DNA from: Gammaproteobacteria bacterium UBA5078
GTDB lineage: Bacteria > Pseudomonadota > Gammaproteobacteria > Pseudomonadales > Pseudohongiellaceae
Assembly (NCBI GenBank): GCA_002416505.1
Contig: DIAM01000012.1
Location: 1-64,000, forward strand
Length of the DNA stretch: 64,000 bases
Reading direction: 5' to 3'
Positions 51,370 through 61,350 of the stretch are shown here, in pieces. Below the pieces are notes generated by a model, which searched no databases, had not been told where the DNA came from, and worked only from the letters and a program-made list of their open reading frames with translations. Numbering within the stretch: the first letter of the stretch is position 1; each line of letters starts with the position of its first letter. A program made the position numbers and the translations under genes.

Positions 51370-54143
51370 GCGTTGATGGCATCGAGTATGAGGTCAATCC
51401 TGCGAATAACTTGCTGCAGGAGTGTCTATCGCAAGGGCTCGATCTACCCTATTTCTGCTGGCATCCGTGCATGGGCTCGGTCGGCGCGTGCCGGCAGTGT
51501 GCCGTAAAACAATATCGCAATGCCGAGGACAAGACGGGCACCGTGGTCATGGCCTGCATGACGCCCGCGAGCGATGGCAGCATCATCTCCATCAATGACA
51601 AACAGGCCACCGATTTCCGTAGCCATGTGATCGAGAGCCTGATGATCAGCCACCCACACGATTGCCCTGTGTGCGAGGAGGGTGGCGAGTGTCATCTTCA
51701 AGACATGACGCAGATGTCCGGTCACAATTATCGACGTTACGATTTCAAGAAGGTCACGCATCGCAATCAGGACCTCGGGCCATTTATCAATCACGAGATG
51801 AATCGCTGTATCGCCTGTTATCGTTGCGTGCGCTTCTACGATGATTACGCCGGAGGCACCGATCTTGCCGCACTAGGCTCTCACCATCATGTCTATTTCG
51901 GACGCCACGAAGAGGGCACACTCGAGAACGAGTTCAGCGGTAATCTAGTCGAAGTTTGCCCAACCGGCGTATTCACGGACAAGACCTTCAGTGCGCACTA
52001 CACACGCAAGTGGGATCTGCAGACGGCGCCTTCGATCTGTTCCGGCTGTGGCGCGGGTTGTAATACCACACCGGGCGAGCGCTATGGCACTCTGCGCCGC
52101 ATAGTCAATCGCTATCATCACGATCTTAATGGCTATTTCCTCTGCGATCGAGGGCGCTTTGGCTATGACGCCAACAATAGTCGCGATCGCGTTGGCGAGG
52201 CTTTGTACCGGCATGCCCACACGGACGGCGAGCCGCGCAAGGCCCTGAGCGCGATCGAGGGCGCCAGACAACTAGATGCGATGGCGAGCGGCGAGCTCAT
52301 TGGGATTGGCTCACCTCGGGCATCTCTAGAGAGCAATATGGCATTGCGCCAACGTGTAGGCCCACAGAATTTCTTCTCAGGGATGGGTGACGCGCAACTT
52401 AGCTGTGCTACCGAAGTAATCTCGCTGCTGCAGGAGCCGGGCCTGAACTGCCCGGATATTCGGTCTCTGGAGCTTTCCGACTGCGTGCTCGTGGTGAACG
52501 AGGACATTACCAATACCTCCGCCCGCATGGCGTTGGCACTGCGACAGGCGACTCGCAATGCGGCGAGCGCTATGGCACAAGACGCACGCATCCCGCTTTG
52601 GCAGGATGCCGCGGTGCGCGAGTTGGCGCAGCACTCGCGCAGCCCTTTAATAATTTTGAGCCCTCAGGGCACACGCCTCGATGATGTGGCAAGTGATACC
52701 TTCCTGGGCACCGTCGAGCAACAGATAGTGTTCGTGCAGAGCGTCGCCCACGCCATCGACGCGAACTGTCCAGCGCCGAACTGCGCACCTGAGAACGGCG
52801 CGCAAGTGACGAGTGTCGCGAACGCGCTTTGCGCGGCTAAGCGTCCCAGTATCGTGTCCGGTCTAAGTGCCGAGAGCCTAGCGTTGATCAAAGCGACCGC
52901 TAACCTCGCACGGGCACTACGCGAGTATCGTCATCGGCACGGTGCGGCGAACCCGAGTGTCGATCTATGTTTCGCCATGCCCGAGGTTAATACCATGGGC
53001 CTCGCCCTGTTGATGAAGGAGGGCGGCGGTTCTCTCTCTAGCGCCCTCAGCATCCTGCGCACCGGCAAGGCCGATGCCGCAATCGTCTTGGAGAACGACC
53101 TCTACCGTCGTGCTAGCGCCGAGGCAGTCGACGCGGCTCTAGCCTCTAAGACACCCCTGATCGTGATCGACCACCTACACAATGCCTTCAATGCCAAGGC
53201 GCATCTGTTATTGCCCGCAGCCACCATGGCCGAGCAGGGAGGCACATGGGTCAACTATGAGGCCCGCGCGCAGCACAGTTATCAGGTCTTTCAGCCCGAG
53301 GGCTCTACTCGTGCAGCCTATGAGTGGTTAGTGCCGAACAACCCCGTGCGTGGCCCAAGTGTCCACGGCGACGCCCTGCTCCAGGAGCTTGCCGGCGAGT
53401 CGCGAAGCTTCGCGCCGCTCTTAGAGTTGCTAAGCTCGCGCAGCGGGATCGCGGCACTCATGAAGAGTCCGCGTCAGTCGCATCGTTTCAGTGGCCGCAC
53501 CGCGATGCATGCCAATGTCCACGTGCACGAGACCAAGCAGGCGCAGGACCCCCATTCCCCTCTGTCCTTCTCTATGGAGGGGCTATTGCTGCAAAAAGAT
53601 GCCAGCCTCATGTCCGCCGCATGGGCACCCGCGTGGAACTCTAATCAGGCGATCTCCAAGTTCCAAGAGGAGATCAACGGCGAACTGAAGCAAGGTAATA
53701 AGGGGGTGCATCTGCTCGCGCGCGATGGCGAACGGGGCTCCTACAACAAGGTGGAGCACGCGCCGGAACAGGGATTGGCCAAGTATTTCATCGAGCACCT
53801 CTTCGGCAGCGAGGAGATAAGTGCCGCGTCGCCCGCTATCCAGGCGCGTGCGGTGCCCGCCTATGCGTGCATAGGTAAAGGGCTAGCGCAGTCCCTTGGG
53901 GTGCATCAGCATGGCCTCCTGAGGCTCTGCGCCGATCGCTATAGTGTGGAGCTTCCGGTGCTAATCCGTGATCGCATCGCGGACCAGTGTGTGGGTATCT
54001 ACTGCGGCGGCGAAGTGAACCGCGCTAGCCTGTGCGGCAGCGTGAGTATCGAGGCCGTCGCCAAGGACGCGAATGTGCTCGCTAGCGCTCGCGCGATGTT
54101 CAGCCACTTAGTCATTAGCGATACATTGCCGAGGGAGGGCTGA
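51357..54143 (+). CDS. nuoG: NADH-quinone oxidoreductase subunit G
   Basis: NuoG is the largest peripheral-arm subunit, with several Fe-S clusters. The N-terminal ferredoxin domain has CWHPCMGSVGACRQC and a later cysteine in VMACMTP (N1b). HDCPVCEEGGECHLQD supplies the His-Cys3 cluster N5, CIACYRCVR with EVCPTG supplies N4/N6-type ligands, and CSGCGAGCN with a later C in GYFLCDRG matches the N7 site found only in some bacteria. The C-terminal molybdopterin-type fold lacks cofactor. I use the GTG at 51357 with AGGAG seven bases upstream rather than a TTG two codons earlier; the length is 928 (E. coli 908). Confidence 0.96.
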   Translation: MAKISVDGIEYEVNPANNLLQECLSQGLDLPYFCWHPCMGSVGACRQCAVKQYRNAEDKTGTVVMACMTPASDGSIISINDKQATDFRSHVIESLMISHPHDCPVCEEGGECHLQDMTQMSGHNYRRYDFKKVTHRNQDLGPFINHEMNRCIACYRCVRFYDDYAGGTDLAALGSHHHVYFGRHEEGTLENEFSGNLVEVCPTGVFTDKTFSAHYTRKWDLQTAPSICSGCGAGCNTTPGERYGTLRRIVNRYHHDLNGYFLCDRGRFGYDANNSRDRVGEALYRHAHTDGEPRKALSAIEGARQLDAMASGELIGIGSPRASLESNMALRQRVGPQNFFSGMGDAQLSCATEVISLLQEPGLNCPDIRSLELSDCVLVVNEDITNTSARMALALRQATRNAASAMAQDARIPLWQDAAVRELAQHSRSPLIILSPQGTRLDDVASDTFLGTVEQQIVFVQSVAHAIDANCPAPNCAPENGAQVTSVANALCAAKRPSIVSGLSAESLALIKATANLARALREYRHRHGAANPSVDLCFAMPEVNTMGLALLMKEGGGSLSSALSILRTGKADAAIVLENDLYRRASAEAVDAALASKTPLIVIDHLHNAFNAKAHLLLPAATMAEQGGTWVNYEARAQHSYQVFQPEGSTRAAYEWLVPNNPVRGPSVHGDALLQELAGESRSFAPLLELLSSRSGIAALMKSPRQSHRFSGRTAMHANVHVHETKQAQDPHSPLSFSMEGLLLQKDASLMSAAWAPAWNSNQAISKFQEEINGELKQGNKGVHLLARDGERGSYNKVEHAPEQGLAKYFIEHLFGSEEISAASPAIQARAVPAYACIGKGLAQSLGVHQHGLLRLCADRYSVELPVLIRDRIADQCVGIYCGGEVNRASLCGSVSIEAVAKDANVLASARAMFSHLVISDTLPREG

Positions 54144-54145
54144 GT

Positions 54146-55108
54146 ATGAGATTCGAAGTCGGTTCCGCCCTTAGCATCGGGGCAATCCTGTTCACCGTCA
54201 TCATCGTTGCCGCCATGTTGATCTGGGTAGAGCGGCGCCTGTTGGGTTTATGGCAGGAGCGCCTAGGGCCCAATCGAGTCGGTCCCTTTGGCCTGTTGCA
54301 GGTAGTGGCCGACATGATCAAGATCTTCACGAAGGAAGATTGGGTGCCGCCGTTCGCCGACAAATTCAGTTTCATTCTTGCGCCGCCTATCATCATGGTT
54401 GTGATTCTGATGAGCTTCTCGGTCATTCCCTTCGCGCCTGGGGTAGGGGTGATTGACTCGGATATCGGCGTGCTATTCGTCCTTGCGATGGCTTCCCTGG
54501 GGGCCTATAGCGTGATGCTCGGCGGACTGGCCTCGAACAATAAATACGCCTTGCTGGGAAGTCTTCGCGCCGCGGCGCAGATGGTCAGCTACGAAGTGTT
54601 TATGGGCATATCCCTACTCGGCGTGGTGGCGCTTACCGGTTCGTTTAATCTGCGCGAGATCGTGTTGGCGCAGAGTGATGGCTGGTATGTGGTGCCGCAG
54701 TTTGTCGGCTTCGTAATCTTCTTGATCGCGGGTGTCGCCGAGAGTCATCGCCTGCCATTCGATATACCGGAGGCCGAACAAGAGATCGTCGCCGGTTACC
54801 ACACCGAGTATTCCGGAATGAAGTTCGGCATGTTCTTCGTCGGCGAGTATCTGGGTGTGTTGCTGATCTCGTCCTTACTAGTAGTGCTGTTCTGTGGAGG
54901 CTGGCTAGGCCCGGCCTTCCTGCCCCCGATCGTTTGGTTTGCGCTGAAAACGGCTTTCTTCATCGCCTTCTTCATCTTGCTGCGCGCAGCAATTCCGCGG
55001 CCTCGTTACGACCAGCTGATGAACTATGGCTGGTTGTTCCTGTTGCCGCTGTCATTACTCAATCTATTGCTCACAGGCGCCTTTATCCTGTGGCAGGGCG
55101 GGATGTGA
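54146..55108 (+). CDS. nuoH: NADH-quinone oxidoreductase subunit H
   Basis: NuoH forms part of the quinone channel at the base of the peripheral arm and has eight membrane segments. The 320-residue product has ERRLLGLWQERLGPNRVGPF, the cytoplasmic loop FTKEDWVPP and AGVAESHRLPFDIPEAEQEI, the conserved acidic region near the quinone site. Its stop overlaps the nuoI ATG (TGATG). Confidence 0.97.
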   Translation: MRFEVGSALSIGAILFTVIIVAAMLIWVERRLLGLWQERLGPNRVGPFGLLQVVADMIKIFTKEDWVPPFADKFSFILAPPIIMVVILMSFSVIPFAPGVGVIDSDIGVLFVLAMASLGAYSVMLGGLASNNKYALLGSLRAAAQMVSYEVFMGISLLGVVALTGSFNLREIVLAQSDGWYVVPQFVGFVIFLIAGVAESHRLPFDIPEAEQEIVAGYHTEYSGMKFGMFFVGEYLGVLLISSLLVVLFCGGWLGPAFLPPIVWFALKTAFFIAFFILLRAAIPRPRYDQLMNYGWLFLLPLSLLNLLLTGAFILWQGGM

Positions 55109-55647
55109 TGTTACGTTTAATTAAAGACACGCTCATTAGTCAGGTCGTCACGCTGTGGCGCGTCTTCGTGCACGCCTTTGCAAAGACCGACACGGTGGAG
55201 TATCCGGATGTGCAACCGCAGATGGCGGCGCGATGGCGTGGTCGGATCATCCTCAGCCGTGATCCCGATGGCGAGGAGCGCTGCGTTGCGTGCAATCTCT
55301 GCGCCGTGGCCTGCCCCGTGGACTGCATCGCCTTGCAGAAGACCGAGGACGAGGAGGGTCGCTGGTATCCGGAGTTCTTTCGCATCAATTTCTCGCGCTG
55401 CATCATGTGTGGCTTCTGTGAAGAGGCCTGCCCGACTAATGCGATCCAACTGACCCCCGACTTCGAGATGGCCGAATATGTGCGTCAAGACATGGTGTGG
55501 GAGAAAGAAGATCTCCTGATCAACGGCACCGGCAAGTATCACGACTACAACTTCTACCGCGTCGCCGGCAAGAAGATCCGCGGCAAAGACAAGGGCGAGG
55601 CTCTGAACGAGGCGCCCCCCGTCAACGTGAGGAGCCTACTGCCATGA
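55108..55647 (+). CDS. nuoI: NADH-quinone oxidoreductase subunit I
   Basis: NuoI carries the two [4Fe-4S] clusters N6a and N6b that lead to N2. The motifs are CVACNLCAVACP (C59, C62, C65, C69) and CIMCGFCEEACP (C98, C101, C104, C108). The 179-residue product starts at the ATG sharing bases with the nuoH stop; a longer frame upstream is inside nuoH. Its end overlaps nuoJ as ATGA. Confidence 0.97.
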   Translation: MLRLIKDTLISQVVTLWRVFVHAFAKTDTVEYPDVQPQMAARWRGRIILSRDPDGEERCVACNLCAVACPVDCIALQKTEDEEGRWYPEFFRINFSRCIMCGFCEEACPTNAIQLTPDFEMAEYVRQDMVWEKEDLLINGTGKYHDYNFYRVAGKKIRGKDKGEALNEAPPVNVRSLLP

Positions 55648-56126
55648 TGATGCTCTTTTACAGCGCCGCGGCGATCGCGGTGATCGCAACCCTCGCGGTG
55701 ATCAGCAGCGCGAACGTCGTGCATGCGCTGGTCTACCTGATCATCTCCCTGCTTTCGGTGGCGGTAATCTTCTTCGTGCTAGGGGCGCCGTTCGCAGCCA
55801 TGCTGGAGGCGATCGTCTATGCCGGCGCCATCATGGTGTTGTTCCTGTTTGTGATGATGATGCTGAACTTGGGGCAGGCGACCGAAGACGAGGAGAAGGC
55901 TTGGATGAAGCCTAAACTGTGGATTGGACCTGGCCTGCTGACCGCTGTGCTCTTTGTCCAACTCTCTAGTGTCTTGCTGACACAGGAACATGCCCTAGCA
56001 CCCGTCGAGGTTGGTGTGCTCGAGATCAGCCTTTTGTTATTTGGGCCTTGGCTGCTAGCGGTGGAGCTAGCATCTATGTTGCTCCTGGCCGGACTAATCG
56101 CAGCCTATCACTTGGCGAAGAGGTGA
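55644..56126 (+). CDS. nuoJ: NADH-quinone oxidoreductase subunit J
   Basis: NuoJ is a membrane-arm subunit with five helices; its third helix contains the pi-bulge with the YAGAIMVLFLFVMMMLN motif, seen here. The 160-residue product starts at ATG 55644, overlapping nuoI by four bases. Two more ATG codons follow directly, so the exact start could shift by three or six bases. Length is shorter than E. coli (184). Confidence 0.95.
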   Translation: MMMLFYSAAAIAVIATLAVISSANVVHALVYLIISLLSVAVIFFVLGAPFAAMLEAIVYAGAIMVLFLFVMMMLNLGQATEDEEKAWMKPKLWIGPGLLTAVLFVQLSSVLLTQEHALAPVEVGVLEISLLLFGPWLLAVELASMLLLAGLIAAYHLAKR

Positions 56127-56130
56127 GGTG

Positions 56131-56439
56131 ATGGAGACGATACCCTACGAACACGGCTTAATTCTCGCGGCGATCTTATTCGTGTGCGGTCTGTTCGGTG
56201 TGCTCACGCGGCGCAATATCGTGTTCGTCCTGATGTCTTTGGAGATCATGCTTAACGCCTGTGGCTTGGCGTTCGTCGTCGCCTCGTCGCGCTGGGGGCA
56301 CGCCGAAGGCCAGATAATGTTTCTTATGATACTGACACTGGCCGCCGCCGAGGTGGCGGTGGGTCTTGGGCTGATCATTCAGATGTATCGCCGCTTCCAT
56401 ACGGTAGACATCAGTGTGCTCAATGAAATGAAGGGCTGA
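56131..56439 (+). CDS. nuoK: NADH-quinone oxidoreductase subunit K
   Basis: NuoK has three membrane helices and conserved glutamates for proton movement. The product (102 residues, E. coli 100) has LFGVLTRRNIVFVLMSLEIM and MILTLAAAEVAVGLGLII; both glutamates of these helices are present. I use the ATG at 56131; a GTG one codon earlier is possible. It is five bases from nuoL. Confidence 0.96.
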   Translation: METIPYEHGLILAAILFVCGLFGVLTRRNIVFVLMSLEIMLNACGLAFVVASSRWGHAEGQIMFLMILTLAAAEVAVGLGLIIQMYRRFHTVDISVLNEMKG

Positions 56440-56443
56440 CCTA

Positions 56444-58342
56444 ATGCAACAATGGATTGGACTCTTACCCGCGTTTCCTCTAGCCGGCTTCCTCCTGCTG
56501 GCGCTCAGCCGTGGGCGCATGCCCAGAAAAGTCGCGGGGCTTATCGGTGCCGGAAGCGTTGGCCTGTCCTTCCTTCTGGCGGCTGCTATCTGCATAGAGT
56601 TTCTGAGCGCAGGCGGTGCATCATTCCAGAAGACCCTCTGGGTGTGGATGCAAGTGGGCAGCCTAGAGCCGGGATTTTCCTTCTATCTCGATGGACTTAG
56701 TGTCGTGATGATCTTGATCATTAGCGGCGTTGGTTTCTTGATTCATCTGTACTCAACGGGATTCATGGCGGACGACCCAGGGCTTGCACGTTTCTTCTCC
56801 TATATGAATCTCTTCGTGGCCTCGATGCTGGTGCTGGTGCTGGCCGATAACCTGGTTCTGCTGTACCTAGGTTGGGAAGGCGTTGGGCTGTGCAGCTACC
56901 TCTTGATCGGCTTCTGGTACGACAAACCCTCTAACGGCTATGCGGCGCGCAAGGCCTTCGTGGTGACACGGGTGGGGGATACCTCGATGGCCATCGGCCT
57001 GTTCCTGCTTTTCTCGCAGCTTGGCACTCTCGATATCCAGGAGATATTGACGCTAGCGCCACAGCAATGGAGTAGTGGTTCGGGCATCGCGGTTGCCGCC
57101 GCCGCGTTGCTGCTCGGCGGCGCCGTAGGCAAGTCCGCGCAACTACCCCTACAGACATGGCTGCCCGATGCCATGGCCGGTCCGACTCCTATCAGCGCGC
57201 TGATCCATGCCGCAACTATGGTGACCGCGGGTGTCTACCTCATAGCGCGAACCCATGTTTTGTTCGAGCTGGCCCCTAGCGTTCAACTATTGGTGGCCTT
57301 CATCGGCCTAGCTACCCTGTTGATGGCCGGGTTTACCGCGCTGACGCAGCGCGATATCAAACGAATCTTGGCTTACTCCACTATCAGCCAGATTGGCTAT
57401 ATGTTCCTAGCACTCGGGGTAGGGGCATGGTCCGCTGCTGTGTTCCACTTGATGACCCATGCCTTCTTCAAGGCACTGCTGTTCCTAGCCGCAGGCACGG
57501 TCATTCTGAGCCTGCATCACGAGCACGACATCTTCCGCATGGGCGCTATGCGGCGCCGCCTGCCAGTAGCTTTCCTGTCCTTCCTAGTGGGCAGTGCCGC
57601 GCTCACCGCACTGCCTTTTACCTCGGGCTTCTATAGCAAGGACGAGATACTGCTGGCGGCCCTGGCCCAGCCTCAGTACGGCATCTGGCTGTGGAGTGGT
57701 GGCGTGCTCGGTGCCTTCCTCACGGCGCTTTACAGTTTCCGCTTGGTCTTCGTCGTATTCTTCGGCGGCGATCATCATGCTCACAGCCCCCATGGGGATG
57801 AGCAAGCCCATGATGCGGTCGTCGAAAATACCAATCCCGCGATGTTTTTTCCCCTCTTGATCCTAGGGGTGCTCTCTCTTCTGGGAGGTTTAATTCATGT
57901 GCCCGTGGACGCGGTCTTTGCCCATGGCGCCGGGCATGAAGAGGCCCACGCTAGCCAATTGATTCACACGGTAATGATTCTAGTCCCCGTATTCGGAGTC
58001 GTAATCAGCTGGTTTCTCTATGGGAGTAAACCCTATGAGAAGGCCGGACAACATAGCCGTAAACGGCTGCTCGAATCGCCTATCGGGGGCTTTCTCAATC
58101 GCTTCTGGTTCGGCGGCTGGGGCATGGACACGCTCTATAACTTCGTCTTCGTACGCCCGTTCGTGGCGCTAGCGCAGGTCAATCGCAGGGATGTGATCGA
58201 TCTGCTGTACAGCTGGGTTGTACTCCTCGCCCGGCTCGGCAATAGCGCGGTGGTGATGACGCAGACGGGCAATCTACGCTGGTATGCCATCAGCCTAGTC
58301 GGTGGCTTGGTACTCGTGATTAGTCTGGGGGTATGGCGATGA
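56444..58342 (+). CDS. nuoL: NADH-quinone oxidoreductase subunit L
   Basis: NuoL is an antiporter-like proton-pumping subunit at the far end of the membrane arm and has the long lateral helix at its C-terminus. The 632-residue product has YLGWEGVGLCSYLLIGFWY with the conserved glutamate, LPDAMAGPTPISALIHAATM with the proline-bounded loop, and LTQRDIKRILAYSTISQIGY. A histidine-rich loop (HHAHSPHGDEQAHD) occurs near residue 450. Its stop overlaps nuoM. Confidence 0.97.
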   Translation: MQQWIGLLPAFPLAGFLLLALSRGRMPRKVAGLIGAGSVGLSFLLAAAICIEFLSAGGASFQKTLWVWMQVGSLEPGFSFYLDGLSVVMILIISGVGFLIHLYSTGFMADDPGLARFFSYMNLFVASMLVLVLADNLVLLYLGWEGVGLCSYLLIGFWYDKPSNGYAARKAFVVTRVGDTSMAIGLFLLFSQLGTLDIQEILTLAPQQWSSGSGIAVAAAALLLGGAVGKSAQLPLQTWLPDAMAGPTPISALIHAATMVTAGVYLIARTHVLFELAPSVQLLVAFIGLATLLMAGFTALTQRDIKRILAYSTISQIGYMFLALGVGAWSAAVFHLMTHAFFKALLFLAAGTVILSLHHEHDIFRMGAMRRRLPVAFLSFLVGSAALTALPFTSGFYSKDEILLAALAQPQYGIWLWSGGVLGAFLTALYSFRLVFVVFFGGDHHAHSPHGDEQAHDAVVENTNPAMFFPLLILGVLSLLGGLIHVPVDAVFAHGAGHEEAHASQLIHTVMILVPVFGVVISWFLYGSKPYEKAGQHSRKRLLESPIGGFLNRFWFGGWGMDTLYNFVFVRPFVALAQVNRRDVIDLLYSWVVLLARLGNSAVVMTQTGNLRWYAISLVGGLVLVISLGVWR

Positions 58343-59880
58343 TTCTCCTGTGGCTGATAGCCATCTTGTTTCTTGGCGGCGCGCTGGCGTGGGCGAGTGA
58401 GGGTCTCGATGCGCGACTGCCTCGGGTCGTTGCCTTGTGTAGCTTGCTACTTAGCCTAGGGCTCGTGCTCTGGCTTTGGATCTCAGGCGGTGCCCAAGTG
58501 GGGACACCAGGCGGCACTTGGTGGGTACTCGATAGCTGGGCCTGGATTCCCCGCTTCGGAATTGCTCTTAGCGTTGGCATAGATGGTCTCGGCCTTTTGA
58601 TGCTTGTCCTAACAGTTTTTCTTGGGCTAATGGCCTTGGGGGCGGCGTGGAACGAGATCAGCCAGCGCACCGGCTTCTTCTATTTCAATTTGCTATGGAC
58701 TCTTGCGGGGGTAGTGGGAGTCTTTACCGCCTTAGACCTATTCCTGTTCTTCTTCTTCTGGGAAGTGATGCTGATCCCGATGTACCTCATCATTGCGATC
58801 TGGGGGCATGAGAATCGTGCCTATGCCGCGATGAAATTTTTCCTTTTTACCCAAGTCTCCGGCCTATTGTTACTACTTGCGATCCTCTGTCTCGCCTATT
58901 TTCACTTCGTGCAATTTGGTGTCTTTAGTTTCGACTACTTCGCGCTGCAGAACGTGGTTCTCGAGGAGCGTTTCCAGATGTGGGTGATGCTCGGTTTCTT
59001 TATCGGATTCGCGACCAAGTTGCCGGCCTTTCCGTTGCACTCCTGGCTGCCGGATGCCCACAGTCAGGCGCCTACTGCGGGCAGCGTCTTGTTGGCCGGC
59101 GTGCTGCTCAAGACCGGCGCCTATGGCCTGATACGTTTTACCGTGCCGTTATTCCCCGAGGCCTCGGCAAGTTTCGCACCGGTGGCGATGAGCATCGCCG
59201 CCATCGGCATTTTGTATTGCGCTAAACTGGCCTTCGCGCAGAACGACATCAAGCGCTTGATCGCCTATACCAGCGTCAGTCACATGGGCTTCGTTCTCCT
59301 AGGTATCTATGCGTGGAACCTCTACGGATTGCAGGGCGCCGTCATGACGATGCTGGCTCATGGCCTGAGTTCGGCGGCCTTGTTTATGCTGGCAGGGGGG
59401 CTACAGCATCGCCTCCATACCCGCGACATGGATAAGATGAGCGGGCTCTGGGCGCAGCTGCCTATGCTCTCCGCGATGGCACTTTTCTTCTCCGTCGCCG
59501 CAGTCGGAATGCCGGGGCTGGGCAATTTCATCGGCGAATTCCTGTCCCTATTGGGCGCCTTCCAGGCGAGCCGTTCGATCACGGCCATCTCCGCACTGGG
59601 CCTGATCTTCGCGGCAGTGTATTCGTTGTGGGTCATCCAGAAAGTGTTTCATGGTCCTTATAAGATTCCGGAGGGAGTGGGGCGCAGCGCTATTCCCGAA
59701 GACCTCTCGACTGTGGAACTAGTTTGCTACGCCTTGATGGCCTTGGGCCTAGTCTGGATGGGCATGTATCCGCAAAGCTTTCTGGCGCTCTCTGGCCCCG
59801 GGCTTGAGGGCTTGTTGCAGGCGGTCGGCGCCTTTAGCGGCGAGCTTGGCCCTGCCGCTGCTCTCGGAGGTGCGCTGTAA
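58339..59880 (+). CDS. nuoM: NADH-quinone oxidoreductase subunit M
   Basis: NuoM is the second antiporter-like pump. The product has FFFFWEVMLIPMYLIIAIWG with the conserved glutamate, the family's FPLHSWLPDAHSQAPTAGSV and AQNDIKRLIAYTSVSHMGF. I use the ATG at 58339, giving an ATGA overlap with the nuoL stop and 513 residues; an ATG at 58333 is two codons earlier. Its last base overlaps the first base of the nuoN ATG (TAATG). Confidence 0.97.
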   Translation: MILLWLIAILFLGGALAWASEGLDARLPRVVALCSLLLSLGLVLWLWISGGAQVGTPGGTWWVLDSWAWIPRFGIALSVGIDGLGLLMLVLTVFLGLMALGAAWNEISQRTGFFYFNLLWTLAGVVGVFTALDLFLFFFFWEVMLIPMYLIIAIWGHENRAYAAMKFFLFTQVSGLLLLLAILCLAYFHFVQFGVFSFDYFALQNVVLEERFQMWVMLGFFIGFATKLPAFPLHSWLPDAHSQAPTAGSVLLAGVLLKTGAYGLIRFTVPLFPEASASFAPVAMSIAAIGILYCAKLAFAQNDIKRLIAYTSVSHMGFVLLGIYAWNLYGLQGAVMTMLAHGLSSAALFMLAGGLQHRLHTRDMDKMSGLWAQLPMLSAMALFFSVAAVGMPGLGNFIGEFLSLLGAFQASRSITAISALGLIFAAVYSLWVIQKVFHGPYKIPEGVGRSAIPEDLSTVELVCYALMALGLVWMGMYPQSFLALSGPGLEGLLQAVGAFSGELGPAAALGGAL

Positions 59881-61346
59881 TGACTGGCGAACAATTACTC
59901 CTCCTGTTGCCCCTAATTCTCGTCACCACGACCGCGGTATTGACGATGCTAATGGTCGCCGTGAAGCGTCACCATGGCGTGAGCTGCTTGATCAGCGCCG
60001 CCGGCTTAACTCTGTCTATTCTGAGCCTAGTGATCGTGGTACCCCTGGCACCTGCCGAGGTCACGCCCCTGCTGCGAGTAGATGCCTTCTCTGTGTTCTT
60101 CACGGCGCTAATCCTATTGTCTGGACTTGCGATCACCCTATTTAGCTATCCCTATTTATCGAATCTCGAAGACCATCAAGACGAGTTCTATATGTTGCTT
60201 GTGATAGCGGTGCTGGGTGCGCTAGTCATGGTGAGTAGCACCCATTTCATTACGGCCTTCCTAGGCATGGAGACACTGAGCGTGTGTCTGTACGGCATGA
60301 TCGCCTACCCATTGCATCGACGCGAGACCGCGCAATACCCAATGGAGGCGAGCATCAAGTATCTCGTTCTCTCGGCGCTCTCTTCTGGCTTTGTATTGTT
60401 CGGCATGGCCTTGCTCTACGCCCAGACCGGCACGCTGCATTTCAGCTCGATCGCCGCGCAACTGAGTGGATTAGAGGGCGCGGTGCCGCCGCTTTATTAT
60501 GTGGTGGCGGCTCTGCTCATCATCACCGGCTTCGCCTTCAAGCTGTCGCTGGTGCCTTTCCATCTGTGGACGCCAGATGTCTACGAAGGCGCGCCGCTGC
60601 CCGCGACCGCCTTCCTAGCGACGGTCGGCAAACTCGCGATGGCGGCGCTGCTGATGCGCTATATGAGTGTTAGCGGCGTGCTGGGCAGCGAAGCGATCGT
60701 GTACGTACTTAGCCTGATGGCCGCGTTCTCAATAATTGCAGGCAATCTGTTGGCCTTGTTGCAGAGTAATCTCAAACGCCTGCTGTCCTACTCCTCCATA
60801 GCCCATATGGGGTATCTACTGATCGCACTGCTCACCCTCGACACCATCGAGGACAGCCTAGGTGCTGAGGCGGTGAGCTTCTATCTCGTGGCCTATGTGC
60901 TGATGTCGCTTGGGGCATTTGGCGTGATGATGGTGGTGTCCGACAGCGCCCAAGAGCGCGATCATATCGGTCATTATCAGGGCTTGTTCTGGCGCAACCC
61001 CTGGCTAGCCCTCGTATTCACCGCGATGCTGCTCTCACTAGCGGGCATTCCCCTCACGGTCGGCTTCATCGCGAAGTTTTATATTCTTGCGGCGGGCGTG
61101 GAGGGGGCGAAGTGGGGCCTACTGTTCGCCATGATCGTCGGTAGCGGTATCGGCTTGTTCTACTATTTGCGCATTGTCTATCGAATGCTGACACCGCTCG
61201 AGTACTTCGAGCCGATGCGCGAAGCGGGGCTCAAGGAGTTGCTCTCCCACTGCGTATTGTTGGTGCTGCTCTGCGCCTTGATCGTGTTCGGCGTGTACCC
61301 TAATGGCCTGATGAGCTTGCTCGAGGCGGTCGTGAGGACGCTGTAA
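59880..61346 (+). CDS. nuoN: NADH-quinone oxidoreductase subunit N
   Basis: NuoN is the third antiporter-like pump, nearest the peripheral arm. The 488-residue product has TAFLGMETLSVCLYGMIAY with the conserved glutamate, KLSLVPFHLWTPDVYEGAPL and LQSNLKRLLSYSSIAHMGY. It is the final gene of the operon; the convergent pxpA stop lies four bases away, with no hairpin recognised. Confidence 0.97.
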   Translation: MTGEQLLLLLPLILVTTTAVLTMLMVAVKRHHGVSCLISAAGLTLSILSLVIVVPLAPAEVTPLLRVDAFSVFFTALILLSGLAITLFSYPYLSNLEDHQDEFYMLLVIAVLGALVMVSSTHFITAFLGMETLSVCLYGMIAYPLHRRETAQYPMEASIKYLVLSALSSGFVLFGMALLYAQTGTLHFSSIAAQLSGLEGAVPPLYYVVAALLIITGFAFKLSLVPFHLWTPDVYEGAPLPATAFLATVGKLAMAALLMRYMSVSGVLGSEAIVYVLSLMAAFSIIAGNLLALLQSNLKRLLSYSSIAHMGYLLIALLTLDTIEDSLGAEAVSFYLVAYVLMSLGAFGVMMVVSDSAQERDHIGHYQGLFWRNPWLALVFTAMLLSLAGIPLTVGFIAKFYILAAGVEGAKWGLLFAMIVGSGIGLFYYLRIVYRMLTPLEYFEPMREAGLKELLSHCVLLVLLCALIVFGVYPNGLMSLLEAVVRTL

Positions 61347-61350
61347 CGGC